A stretch of 64,000 nt of DNA from Casuarius casuarius (taxonomy: Eukaryota; Chordata; Aves; Casuariiformes; Casuariidae): the NCBI GenBank assembly GCA_003342895.1, contig PTFA01000197.1, positions 434,001-498,000 on the forward strand, read 5' to 3'. Positions within the stretch are counted from its first letter, which is position 1. Each line of letters starts with the position of its first letter. A model generated the notes under the pieces. The model was not told the DNA's origin and did no database searches. It saw only the letters and a list, made by a program, of their open reading frames with translations. Positions 48,451-60,605 of the stretch are shown here, piece after piece. A program made the translations under genes and the position numbers.

Positions 48451-50424
48451 GTCTGGTCACCGCCTTGGGTGATGGACATCCCATGAGAGGCCCTTGGGCA
48501 GGAGGCTCTGCAGGTGGGAGAGGCCCGTGTCTCAGCTCTGCAGGAGGCGAGGCTGGTGACACCAGCTCTCAGGCAGGCTAAGCAGTCAGGCCCTGAGTGC
48601 TCCGCATCACTGAAGGATGAAGGTTAATTTTTTTTAATTGCAGGAGTGAGACCTTTCGATCATAGGTGCATTCCAGATAAATCCCATCCTGCAGGCTCCC
48701 ATCTAATAATTTCCCTTTGGTGGTATCATAGCCTGCCTGCCTGCCCTCTCCTAAACTGCCGAATTTTCATGTCCTTTCAAAGACTTGCTGCAATCCAGCC
48801 AAGATGACTGCATTTCAGTGCTGACTGGAGCCTTTCCGATGCAGGCTATAAAACACTTTGGGAGCTTTCCAAAGGAAAGATGCTCAAGAAACATCACTCA
48901 CAGCAGTCCACACACCTTCTCTGATACTGTCCTTTGTGACCCTTTCCTACTCCTCTCCTCTTTCTTCTTCCTCCTCCCATCCCGACACAACCATTTTCAG
49001 TTCTACAAAGTGATGCTACCAGGCAGGGAAAGAGTGTCTCTCCAAAATAAGATTTGCTTCAATTTCCATCACTGCAGAGAAGAGGGGGGAAAAAAGGCCC
49101 AAATTAAGCTGCTTGATTACTGAAATTAATCTTGTCACTTAGCATCCCTGTTCCACAGAATGGGGCCTTTGATTAGCCTCCTTGTTTCAGAATATTACAA
49201 GCAGACGTTTATTAAGCAGAAGGCAATTCCTCCACAGGGGGAGAGGGGCAGCTGATTTCCAAGGGAAGACTTCTCCCTCGATGAGACACAGCCCAGCTTT
49301 GCCTGCATCCCTGGGCAGCAGGGGGGGTACTGCTCTGACAACACAGCCAGGGGCCCCCAAGTATTCTACATCCTCCCCCCCAACATACGACTAAGGCCTA
49401 TCCTGTTGGTACTGCTATAGGCTTGGTGTTTATAAGGCTGGCAGTTCTTGCAGCAAGTTATCACTTACTATTACCATCATCCTGACAGCACTCAAGGGTT
49501 GTGAGGTGCTTTGCCTACTCTCTGTGGCTCCATCTGAAGCACTAAGCAATAGTCTCTCCCAGCACAGAAGATGTAGTAGGACTGGGAGCACTCCACAAGG
49601 CAACTGGCGGAGCAGCAGACCTGCGCAGGGGACTTTCAGCACCCACATTTCCCTTCTCACTTCCTCTTCAGCTCCACGGAGCGTCGCACACCGCACAGCT
49701 ATGACTTTGCACATCCGTGCGGTCACAGGCAGCTATGTGCATTTCAACTCAATAGGACTCACACTCAGAAACATGATATGGTGTGCCATACTCACTGGGG
49801 CAGCTGAAGGGAGAGCTCAGAGAGGGAGGTGGGGTGTCCCAGGGATCCTCCGCAGCACACAGGGAACTTCAGAGCCCACCTTCCTCCAGGAGGTGCCAGT
49901 CAGGAGTTTTGGAGCCCAAAGCAGGCCCTGCTGGTACAGGAGTAGGTCAAGTGAGGTAGGAGGTTACCTCCTATAGCTTCTTCTGACCCTGACTCCCCCA
50001 GCCAAAGGGTGCTTGGATGTGGCAATTGATGTGGGGACTTGTTCACCAGCATCCCAAACAGATCACCAACAAATTTTAGGTGGCCTAAACCAATTGCTGG
50101 GGTTCAGGTTACACTGGAGAAAGTCAGACAGCATTGAAAGAAAGTGAATCAAAGATGGATCCTTAAGGTGTCTTCTTCCTCCTTCCTATGCAAAAAGTGT
50201 TTTTAGCACTCCAGGTCTAATGCTTACAGTATGGCTACTGAAATGAAGATATTCCAGTCTCCGCGTGCTATAGCATCACAGTGCCAGTGTTTCATCCTGC
50301 AGAGGAAATGCAGATAAGAGGGAACACGAGGGTAAAGCCTGGATAAGCTAAGTACAACCGTTCACAGGCTGTTGATCTGGAAGTCTGCAACATTTTGCAT
50401 TTTTCTAAACATTTTCATCAGAGG

Positions 50425-50690
50425 GCCTCAAACTGCTTTCCAAACATTAACTAAGTTTCACAGTGGGCCAAATCCTCCAAGTACTTGTTTGCACTCACCA
50501 GCGAAGTCAAACTTGCTTGGACCCTGGGGAGGTAAGTAGGTATCGTTGTCGTCACTTTTCTACAGACACGGAAATTAAGGCACAGAGAACCAAAGTCATT
50601 CAAGGAAGGTCACACAGAAGAGCCAGAGGTAGAGGAGAGCTTTTCTTGATTTGGATCTTCCTATGCTCTCTGCATCCCCACTCTTTGTAA
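50425..50690 (-). repeat. MIR-like SINE remnant (antisense on + strand)
   Basis: The plus strand shows AACTGCTTTCCAAACATTAACTAAG, GGTATCGTTGTCGTCACTTTTC, TACAGACACGGAAATTAAGG, CACAGAG, AAGGTCACACAGAAG and GAGCCAGAGGTAGAG. This follows the antisense MIR (aaagcactttacaaacatta...ttattattcccattttacagatgaggaaactgaggcacagag...aaggtcacacag...agagccgggattcg). It is the best preserved MIR-like copy in the window. Confidence 0.75.
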
Positions 50691-52779
50691 TAAAGCCATT
50701 CAGCTTCTAGGCTGCATTCAGCAGTCTGAATGTAACAGGAGATCAAAGATCCTAGAGCTGACCAAACTTTTTTGAACCCCCAAAAGTATTCTGAGAGTCT
50801 CAGCTGGAGGCTGGGACAGAGGTTTGTAACAGGCTCTTATTTCATCTAAGCTGGTTGGCCTTGCTTGTCCTCTCCTCCCCCAGGGTGGTGGGTAGAGCCA
50901 TAGGGCATAAGGGCTGAATGAGAAACCATGTTCTGATGAGGCACTTGCAGGTTTAGTTTGGTTCTGTTTGCAGGTTTGTTGTTTTTTCAGTAGCAAGGCT
51001 GCGTGAAACATTGAAATTCCATTCTGAGAAGCAGCAAGCGGCAGAACCTGGTTTCCATAGCACTACCATGGAAACCACGCTCTGTGAATCTGTGCCTTCA
51101 GGCCCCTCTGCAACTGAAGCATCTTTCTAGCTCTTCCCCAGCACCCACCTCCACAGAATAAGCCCCAAACCTCATTACATGTCTCGAATGACTAAAGGAT
51201 TTAGTACACAGGAAAAGTGGCACCATGTTTGGCTCTTTCTTGGAGTCTAATATGTAAAAGCGTCTTCTGAAGAAAAATAATAATAGCATATTTGCTCGCC
51301 CCCCAAATGTAAAAGTAGAAAACCTACAGTTAAAATTTCTTAACTTGAAACTGCACAAGTAAAATCTTGCCTGGTAATATATTAAGGTGTAAACCCAATA
51401 ATCTCATGCAATGGGTTCTTTTATCTTCCTTTGTCTGCCTGGAACACTAGCTTCCAAAAGTGAAGGATTTAATTAACTGTTAAAATGTAAAATAGGCTCC
51501 CCCTTAATCTTCTCTTCTGTTTTTTTGCTTTCCATCCCATGGCTCATATCAAAAAGTCTCAAGGCAAGGTCTCCATGAAATGGAAGGAAAAGTCAGATGA
51601 TGAATATATGCAAGATACATGCTATTTTCTCCTTGCATCCACTGACTGCTTGGTGAAGTACACACCAAAACGTACATGGAGCTAGTATTTTAACATCACT
51701 ACGAGATACAGCTTGTGAGCATTAGGAAGCCATCTCCACTGGTTGACAGGCCACAGGTTGCCCAGCAACTTGATAGGTCAGTCACTAACAGCCTAGGTCA
51801 TCACACAGAGTTTGGGTTGTAGTAGTGCTCAAACCTTCTACCCTGAGGAACTGGACAAGAAAAGAAAGGTCTAGACCTCAGTGGGACATTCCCACCTCTT
51901 CATCCATTAGTCCCCATCTCCCGCAGTGCTGGTGGAAGCATTCACCTCACTGCACTTAAAAAACAAGTGAGAGGCAAGACCTACCTGACTGGGCGCAAAT
52001 GGCAAAAGCTTCTTGTGTGACCCTGCACAATGGGTCTTCAGGGAAGGACCAAATTCAGGGTGAGCAAGAAATCCAGTCTCTCTGCTCCACTGAAACCCTA
52101 GTGTCTGGTAAAACTACTGAAAAGAGAATACTATGTTATTAGAATAGGCTACTCACAGAATTGGGCCCCAAGTGGGTCAGAAATCACTCACAGCCAATGG
52201 CACAGCTGCTGTATGTACTGTCAAGAATGGCAGCTCTCATTTGAGATGCATGGAGCAAAATGTGCCCCTGGATGGCAGAGGAACCAGTTCCAACTAGCTT
52301 AGGTCAGGGTCCAGCAAGGGCACAGACCCTTACATCTTCCTTTCCTGGGCAAGAGTCAGAGTAACAGCAATCAAGAAATATCAACATAATACAGAATTTT
52401 GCATATTTGTAACCTATATATTGCCTACTCAAACAAGTACATTCAGTTAACCTCTGAGGTGACCTGTGCATGGTTCATGCTGTCACATGAACCAACTATT
52501 CTCCCCTTGAGACCCACTTGTAGAACACTGTTGAGTACATCAATTGTGTCATGACTGGGGCCACATCTTTTTCACCTGCCATGGCAGTAACTCATCTGAA
52601 ACCTTGCTGAGCAGAATGACTGATTCAGTGCACTCCCTTATGGACTGTGAAGAAGGTCACCTATTTTCTGTCATACGTGTCCATCTGAGCTGACAACCTC
52701 CTACAGCAACAGAGTATTTTCCTGTGTCACCAGGCCCATTATTAGCTTTTCTTCCCCAACATGGACATGCATAATATCA
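50691..52779. other. Intronic sequence, nothing firmly recognised
   Basis: Unique sequence with an imperfect X-box-like inverted repeat at 51050-51076 and a two-copy 12-bp tandem repeat (CATGCATAATAT) at 52766-52789. No gene is supported. Confidence 0.55.
51050..51076. repeat. 11-bp inverted repeat with X-box-like arms
   Basis: GGTTTCCATAG (51050-51060) and CCATGGAAACC (51066-51076) pair at 10 of 11 positions around a 5-base spacer. The arms resemble RFX half sites. Confidence 0.75.
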
Positions 52780-54160
52780 TGCATAATATCATTTCCATGA
52801 AGCAAGGAAACTTCTCAGACCTTAAATTCTTTGAGGTTTTTGTTTTGCCTTATTCATCCCTCCATAGAACTAACTGCAGATCTCCAGTGACTTTGGCCTC
52901 AGTTCTAGACTCTTGTTTTCTGTTGAACAAAAAGCCTGCAGGAGATATTTCTCATTCCACTGGTACTATGCTGTGATTTAAAAGACCTTAATACAGATCA
53001 GACTATGACCTTACATCCTTTTCACTCTGTTCTTTATTATTTTAGTAAGGTTTTCCACCAATTTGTTAAATCATGGATAAAGAAAACGAGCAGTAACATG
53101 TCAAAATCCATGCAAACTACTTAAAATTCATGCAAACTAAACTGGCCTATAGTCAGATGTTACTAAGTCAGGTGTATTGTGTCTGGAAAAACAAATCTGA
53201 TATGCATGATCACCTACTTAGCTGGAATGTCTTCTAATAAGGTTAACTCGAAGAAGTGAGAATAATAGGTTAAGACAAGTACGTACTGGATTGTTTTATT
53301 GTTGGTTTTTTTCCAGGCAGTATGAAAAGATCAGTGGTTACTTTGTTCCAAGGGGCCAATTGTCCTTGTACCACTAACTCCTTCGCTTGACATGGCCTAC
53401 ATTTTTGGTACATGTGTGAAAAGCTTTGACAGCCTCTTCAATATCACTGCGCTTCTGAGCTCATGATAAAACCTCTTTGGCCCCTCTCAAGTTCCTTTTA
53501 AATCCCTAAATTAACTTCATATAATCTTCAGTTTCTCATCTTGTATTCACCAGACATCTTTGCATAGAAGTGCTGTCAAGACCTGGGCTGCTGAAACTAA
53601 TGGCACAGATTTCCTTGCAAAGATCTTGGTACTTGTCCCTTGTCCCTTGGGCAGTATTGGCGATACTGTGATCTACCTGCCTTAACAAATCTTCCAAGTA
53701 TGTCATTTCCACTACATTGGTTCTGGTTCTTCACAAAGCTTCTCGGATCCTCTCATAATAGATTTACAGTGTTTTAATGCAGCTCAAAATCTCCACTATC
53801 TAAACATTCATACTCTCAATATCAGAATTCCTCCCCTTGCAGGTAGCAGGAAATTATCCATTTTTACACATTTATTTACTTTCTTAGATTCTATCTGTCC
53901 ACCTTTACACACTTCCTTTAATCACCTGATGATTTCCAGAGCAATAAACCTTTTGAATTATTCTAATCTCTACTTAAGAGCGAAAGGGAATTTTTCTAGA
54001 ATCATGAATCATGGGCTGATTCGGCTCCTCCCACTCTATCCTGTAGCCAGGCAGCTTGCCTCACCCTGGAAAAATATCATCCAACAAACTGGTCCTTCCA
54101 ACAAAGGTGAGATCTTGAGGAGACCTCAGCTTAGCTAATTTTGAACCTTATAATGACAGT
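52780..54160 (-). mobile_element. Decayed Ty3/gypsy-like LTR retrotransposon pol remnant
   Basis: Minus-strand translation, moving between frames, gives Ty3/gypsy pol landmarks in the correct order. Near 54046-54060 there is GKLPG, the linker before the polymerase. At 53980-54000 there is RKIPF, the start of reverse transcriptase, followed by a short stretch resembling the first RT block (about 53840-53980). Most of RT and RNase H is missing. The integrase zinc-binding part follows: LGI near 53505, then DIEEAV and HTC at 53402-53448. PWNKV..DLF lies at 53324-53353, a YYS..EL block at 53229-53284, SDYRP (family SDNGP) at 53140-53162, HVT and an LVENL block at 53035-53110. SPA.....R, seen after the core in this group, is at 52920-52956. 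Stops and frameshifts occur throughout, and both zinc-binding His positions appear lost. It is dead and about half the usual pol length. No LTRs were recognised. Confidence 0.75.
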
Positions 54161-57100
54161 ATTACAGATCATACCTTCTTGAGTTTGCTGGTTTTTAGCC
54201 ATATGTTTAGTTCAGTGACTCCCTTACAAGGAGTGACTGACTCCCATACATTCTGAATTTCCTCCCTTTACCCTTTCTTTCCCTTCTTTTTTTCTAATGT
54301 CATTGTTTCTGGCATTACAGAATATCACAGACAGCATACTCCTATGCGACTTCACTTCAAGAAGTATCCCACTTGCTTTGAGGCAAAATCATCTGCTATT
54401 ATAACACTGTCCTTTGCTGCTAAAAAGAGCTGCCCAGTTTTAATGATGACGTTGGCATCTTTTTTAACTATATTGGGAACACATTTGCGAAGTAAAGTGC
54501 AGCACTGCAGTTTTTATACTCCTTTCTAAAATGTTGACACTGTGTTGGTTATAGGTGTTTGCTGCAATATCAGTAGCTCCCTGTGTCATTTTTGGTAGAC
54601 TCTCACCTTCGAAGCAGGAAGGTGGACAGAACTCTCTTTGCAGACTTCTCTTTTTTGCAGCATGTTGGATTCCTCATCAAGTCCAGTCTCCTCTCTCTGG
54701 ACTCAGTGACCCCCATCTTGGGAAATTCAAAGTGCTCACCCAAGGTTAACCATGGAGACTCCTGTGTTTATGGTCTCCCTCCTGTCACCCTCACTGATTC
54801 TGATCCCCCTTACCACCATCCAGTCTTTCATCAGGGACTGACTTAGCCTCTCAGAATTGCAGACAGGGTCTTCAGCCTTTCCTCATTCACAAGCCCTCTT
54901 GAGTTTTTTGCCTTCTTGCTGATATTCCAGTTAAAAACCACAGGTTGAATTTATACACACTGCAGGATCCCACCATATATATGCTCCCAGTCCAAATGTA
55001 ACCTCCTCCTATGACTGAAGTCCACTGAGAACAGCCCATGCCCAGCACTGCAGCTGCTCCCAGTTACCTGCTTTTTCGCTTTTGCTCACAGGTGTAGGGT
55101 CAGTTACCATGCAAGCCTTCCCTTGTGTCACCTACATTTCCAGAGAAACTCAGCTCTGGTAAAACTTTCATCTGCTCTGTTCTTCTACGTAGAGTGTTTT
55201 CTTAACTCATTTTACTTCTGGCAGCATGTGTTTTCTAGCAGTCGCTCAGAGCCAAGAAGCCTGCTTCATTCAGCATCCTTTCACAGACTGCTCTGCAGGA
55301 GTAAGGGGAGCAACCCTGTAACACAACAGCTGGCTACAGCTGGGTCTTGACAAAGCATCTTAAAGTTGCAGGCACCCATAAACCCCAGAGAAGGTGTCCT
55401 CTGTGCAAGGACTTCCTCACACAGCTCAGAAATGACAAGCTAAAAGCTGCTCAAAATTAAGCATGCATTATAAAATCGACATTACCCTTACGTGTGGGAT
55501 TTGCTTGTGCACAGCCTGTTTTTAGAATACATTCCTGGTGACTGTCGAGCCTTTCCTGGAAAGGCTGCATGATCGCCCCAACTTCCAAGGGTTCCTGGTG
55601 ATGCAGAAATACAAGCAGATGCTACTGGTGAGTTGTTCACCATCCTCAACACAAACTTTGGAAGCAGACTCAGTCACCCATGCACAGCTGCAGACTGTAT
55701 TCATTTTAAACAGGCACATTTGACTCAGTTATCTTATCAGCCGTGGGCCTCACTGAACTGTAATTTCTGCTCCTCCATACTCCCTGGATATTATCTGTAG
55801 TGATGTACCATGGACCTACACTGCTTTGCAGGGTGTTCAAGAGGACAGGATCCACAGAGGTCATCCTGCTCACAGTCACACAATGCATCCAATTGGAGGC
55901 AAGACCTAATGCAGAAGGCAGAGCTACAAAAGTCTTGGACAATCACCAGAGTCCAAGCAAAGCATGTCTTCTAGACACCCTACTACACACTGGGCCTTGG
56001 ACAGGAGAACACAGATCTTTGTGGGAAAGGGATGCACCTGTCTCATAGATGTAGTTTGCACATATTCAGCCCAGACAGCAATATGTCATAGCAGAGTCAG
56101 AAAGCATCCTTTTTTATTTAGACTCTCCCAAAGAAATATTTGCAGACACAAATATGCAGACATGGTATCTTGGACCCACCCAAGCTCACTGAACACAGAA
56201 GAATAAGATGTTATGCAAGACATCAGCACTGAACACCAAACACAGCTCCTCTCCGAGTCACCATGCATGTGTCCCCAGAATGGAAATCCTTCGCTTCTCC
56301 ATCAGTCCTGCCCCCCAGCCTATCTGCCTTCCCCAGATCTCCGACAGCTTCAGTTCTGTTTCCCCTCACTGCTCCTGGCAAACATAACCTATATCTCCCC
56401 GGTATGGCTGTTGCAGATCTTATGATCCTGCACTAACATCCCCACAGCCCTGTCTCCTCCCACCCCTTCACGCCCTCCCGCTTCAAGCCACTGCTGCCCT
56501 GCAGGAGGAGGAATACAGACCCTCAGCAAGGGGGTGCAGTGGAGGTAGCCACAGCAAGGATGAGCCCCAGATCAAAGGGGGGACTTACAGGGGGAAAGAA
56601 GCACCAGAAGAACCATACACAATACTTTTCTGCTGCTCTCCTCCACCCCTCCACATTCTTCCTCCATGCTTTCCACAGGTATTCAGCTCTTCCCTTTTGC
56701 CCCATCCCACCCTATACCCTGCACCTAAACACATTTTCAGGATGAGGAAGCATTTGCGCAGAGGGCAGTGATGTGGGGAGGTGAGGCTGAGAAGGCTGCA
56801 GATTGCAAGGATTGGGTGAGAATGTCACTATCAATGGATGTCCTGCGTGTCTGAGGCCTTCACTGATGAGAGAGGCAGCCTGAGGGGGATTTCAGCAATG
56901 GGTTTTGTCTGAAAAGGCACATGTGGATAATTGTGTTGCATTTCTTGAACTGGCCAGAAAATAGAAGTGCAGTTTCATTCACATTTGGAGGGTGAAAAAT
57001 TCTCCCATTATCATGTATGAAAAGTAAAACATTCAACATATTTAACAAAAAAGAAATACCTAAAAAAAATTTCAGGGGATCAAAAAAAGACTTTTTTAGC

Positions 57101-57234
57101 TTGTCTTCTACTCAGCTGGCAGGTGAGCAATCCTGAAGAGCTACACAGCCTCTGCACACCGACTCACCTGCCTTGTTTCTATCCACAGTTGTGACAAGAC
57201 TAACACATTCCCAGGGGACTTTTCAATACTGTAG

Positions 57235-57295
57235 AATCAACATTTTCCAGCACAAAATTATTCCACCAGAAAACTTTCAGCCAGCTCTAATATAT
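57235..57295. repeat. Candidate end of an ancient sauropsid repeat
   Basis: CATTTTCCAGCACAAAATTATTCC, then CAGAAAACTTTCAGCCAGCTCTAATA, resembles the terminal phrase ttttcggccagctctaata of gaaatttt-rich repeats known to me from sauropsid introns. The family name is unknown to me. Confidence 0.35.
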
Positions 57296-59332
57296 GTTTA
57301 AAAACATTTCATATATACCAGTGTGTTGGGCATATATTCATATACTATTCATATTCTATAATTTCCAGACACTCTAAGTGCCTATCCCCAAGGAAGGAAC
57401 AAAGTGAAACATGCCTCTTAAAATGCTGATCGCATGTAAAATGGCGAATAATCAGCACACAACTCTGCAAGGTGAACTCTAAGCTGGACTCCAATTTTTA
57501 CTTTTTCACTGCATCTCCCTCCAAAAGGTTCTGGTTCCCTCCTCCTTTTTGGTTAGCAGCATTTAGCCACTTTGGGCTCTGATCCCACTATTGATTGCAC
57601 AGTGGTTTCTGCCTTGCCTGTGAAGAGCCTCACTGTAGTCCGTAAGGATCTGCTGGGGAGCCAGAGAGACACGCATTAGCAATTGCAGAATCCAAGTGTG
57701 GTGTCCCTGCACGTTTCCCAGCTCACAGAATCATGTGGGTATTGCACATGCATATTGGATTGCAGTCTCAACTTGATCTTTTTCCGAATGCTCTCCTCAT
57801 CCCCCATGAGCTCTCTCCTATGAGACTCTGTGGCTGGGAAAATTAAAATTTTGTTTCCTTCAAATGCTAAGTCTGTTTTTCCTAGGGGCTGCTACAATTC
57901 TTTCTCTGTGATCTGAAATTGCAGCAATAATTATATTTCCTATTTTGTTCACTGTAGTTGACTGTTTTGGCAGTCATCCTGTAGCAGTAATCCACACATA
58001 AAGAGTCATCCTGCATTTTTCAATCCAATTTAAGGGGAATTGTTTCTCAAGGAAAGCAAGAAGGTGAAAATGTTCCCTTCTGGCAAGAACTTCAAGTGCT
58101 TGGGTATTACATGCAAGAATTTTACCTACCTGTCTTATTCATCACTGTATTTTACAAGCACTGATTTAAGTTCTTTTCACTGCTAGGGAGGTCTGAGAAT
58201 TTCTTCATGTTGCTTTTCCCTTAGTCCCCCCTCAATTCTCGCAGACATGCAGGAAAAAAAACTTTGGTTCCATCTTTCCAGATGATGCTCAGAGCATCGA
58301 GTGCTCTTGCTTTGTTCTGGGGCTATTTGTTTGCTCTAGACTGGGGGAAAGGATGTAGTAGAAATAAAGGCAGGGATACAGTAAGAGGCAAGGCGATAAT
58401 TATTCATTCTCGCCATCATCTTATTCTCTTGGTTTGATTTACACAAGTTGCCCCAAAGTTTTCTTTCTAATTATTTTCACTAAGATACCCAGAAGCCTTT
58501 AATAATTGCATTTACATCTATAATGTAGCATTATTAACATTAAACAAAGCCTTTAAAATCCCCTCAGTTCTGCAAACCCCATACCCTTTCAGAAAAAATT
58601 CTTTTCACAGCACTCTTTCAGTCATACGCACCGCTGATGTTTTGTAAGTCCAGATTATTTTTCCTGTTCCCTATTCATTCTCAGTCCCGACATCCTCCAA
58701 GCCATGAAGATATAAGAGCAGCACAATGCAGTGAAGATGCTGGGGCCAGAAACAGTTAGGGTCAGGGCAAACATAAAATAGGGTGAGTGTCTGGAAATTC
58801 AAACTTTAAATTCTGCACATTTCAACTGCCAAAGCTGTCTCTGCATTCCAGATACGGCAAGCAGCTGAAATAATACATTGCAAAGACAAGTTCAGGATAT
58901 CTCAGCTAGAAGAAGAAAATATTGAAAGTTTTGGAAGCAACGCTGGCGTTCGGGAAGCATCTCTCCTCAGGATCCACACCGCAGAGCATCTGAGCTTTCA
59001 GCCATCTTTCCAGCTTGCACCACCAAAGCCTGCTCACCACCTTCAGGTACCTCTGCTGCAATTCTAGGAAGTCTTAGGAGCTTTGCTTTGTTCTTTTTCA
59101 TTGTTGCTTTAACTGGCTTTTCCCTTTCCCAGACATGCAATGATTCAGGCATCAGCTGTTCCTGCAAGACCCCACTGTGCCTCCACCTGTGACCCAGCTG
59201 CTGCTCTGCTCAGCGCACAGCGTCTGCTCCGAGCCATGCCCCACGCCTTGCTCTCCACACGCAGGCCTGCACGAAGCATCCTCGTGCAGCTGGGGGAGCA
59301 GCACTGGCATGCCACAGGCAGGAGGCTACCGG

Positions 59333-59340
59333 TGACGTCA
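59333..59340. promoter_or_regulatory. Consensus CRE palindrome
   Basis: TGACGTCA, the full CREB/ATF site, with its CpG intact, in a locally GC-rich patch. Binding is inference from motif only. Confidence 0.4.
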
Positions 59341-59617
59341 AGGCACTTCCGCAGCAGCAATCAGCCCATTCCAGCTTCCTGGGGATACAGAATCCACTCC
59401 TGGGTCAGCATGTGCCAAACAGTCGCCTGGCCAGCATCACGGCCCAAAAGCTCGATTTGTGTATTAGCTCCTTTGAGCCCTGCAGTGCGAATGCTGGCTA
59501 GAGAGGAGCAGCAAATGGACAAAAGCCTAACAGATCAATGCCAAAAATAAACTGCACCATAAGGAGAATTATAGAAAGCATCTGTACCTCAGACTCACAT
59601 ATCATTTCTGGGCTCAC

Positions 59618-59975
59618 GGCATCACAGAAATGCAGCTCAGCTGGGACCTGAAAAGGAGCCCCCCGAAGTAGGACCAGCACCAGCACCACATCCAACCAGC
59701 TGTGCCTGACCTCCGGGCCCTTGTTCCAGCACTGCATTACCCTCCAAATAAGAACTTTTTCCTAGCATCCAAGGAACCACCATTGCATTTTATTATACTG
59801 TATGGCACTATCAAGAAGAGTTTGTCTCCATCATCTTTGTAACTGCCCTTCGAATAGTGGTAGGCAGCTACACCCCTTACCCATATCCATCAGTCCCTCT
59901 TCATAGGACAGGTGCTCCAAGCCCTGACCATCTCAGTAGCAGGAGCTCAGCAGGAGCTTTGGCTCTTTTGGCAAG
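59618..59975 (-). repeat. CR1 LINE 3' fragment (antisense on + strand)
   Basis: Plus-strand phrases in order: CATCACAGAAATGCAGCTC; CTTGTTCCAGCACTGCATTACC; AAGAACTTTTTCCTAGCATCC; GAAGAGTTTGTCTCCATCATC; TTTGTAACTGCCC; TTCATAGGACAGGTGCTCCAAG. They match the antisense avian CR1 3' end (cacagaatca...tgttccagtgcctcaccacc...aagaacttcttcctaatatcc...agagtctgtctccatc...tcataggagaggtgctccagcc). The 3' tip is at about 59618 and the element is 5' truncated near 59975. Confidence 0.85.
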
Positions 59976-60129
59976 AGCCAAAAGCCAGTTCTTCAGGACA
60001 GCACAGGGTATGTTGTAGCTGTGCTCTGTGATAGCTCCATTAGCCAGTGTAAGTAATAACTATGGTCTATAGGTCTTCCTTTTTTCCTCTGGAGAGTCTA
60101 GTGTGAAATTCCTTCCCCAAAGGGATGCA

Positions 60130-60605
60130 GTAGAAGTGCAAAAGGTACAAGGAAGGGTAACATTCTCAGGAAGACCTTTCCAGTCCAGCTAAACAAATCA
60201 GAATTCTCCTGCAGAAAAGAAACAGCTGGAGGGGGTATGGTAAGGATCTCTAAAATCAGGATATGGATAGAGAAGATGAAGAAGGAATAATTGCTACCTA
60301 CCTTTTTTTCTAGTAAAAGAATGGGGGAATATCAAATGAAATTGCTAAGTGGCAAGTTTCAAAAAGAAGTACTTCTTCAGACCATGAGCAGTTAAGCAGT
60401 GGAACTCCTTGTCCCTTAGATGCTAAGAGTGTATACAGGTTCATAAATTCCATGAATTTTCACATGGGTAAATGTACAAAAAAGAACAAAGCTACTATAT
60501 ACAATGCTTTCTAGCTTAGAAAGTCCAGAGCCATAACCCACTGGATGCTTGGAGAATATTCCAAGGAAGTCTCACTAATTGATCCTCTATTGGCCACCAG
60601 TTCAT
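60130..60605 (+). repeat. CR1 LINE 3' fragment
   Basis: Plus-strand phrases follow the sense CR1 3' region: GTGCAAAAGGTACAAGGAAGG; GGATCTCTAAAATCAGGATATGG; ATCAAATGAAATTGCTAAGTGG; AAGAAGTACTTCTTCAG; CAGTGGAACTCCTTGTCCC; GATGCTAAGAGTGTATACAGG; TTCATAAATTCCATGAA; GAATATTCCAAGG. The subfamily differs from the copy just to its left. Confidence 0.85.

Larger units (their letters stand above)
45961..50424. other. Intronic sequence with candidate conserved blocks
   Basis: Holds an A21 run at 46158-46178 and two repeat-free, AT/homeobox-motif-rich blocks at 46960-47190 and 47580-47710, GA-rich sequence at 47705-47750, a 9-bp ATF/CRE-like palindrome at 48425-48450, and a block around 49090-49260. No gene is supported. 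Confidence 0.5.
54161..59617. other. Intronic sequence, mostly unrecognised
   Basis: The first few hundred bases may contain gag or protease remains of the neighbouring element, but nothing convincing is visible. An old AT-rich repeat end is suspected at 57235-57295. A full CRE palindrome lies at 59333-59340 in a locally GC-rich patch (59140-59360). No gene is supported. Confidence 0.5.

Noticed and set aside
49506..49976. 156-codon open frame on the plus strand
   Set aside because: Low-information Ser/Arg/Thr-rich product from GC-rich sequence, no homology I recognise, and overlapping frames on the minus strand.
53929..54138. 69-codon plus-strand frame over the pol remnant
   Set aside because: It is the antisense shadow of the Ty3/gypsy-like sequence on the minus strand.
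59140..59550. 136-codon open frame in a GC-rich patch, possible first exon or CpG island
   Set aside because: CpG is not clearly enriched, there is no recognisable protein, and the region lies inside the GRIN2B intron. A cryptic promoter cannot be excluded but is unsupported.
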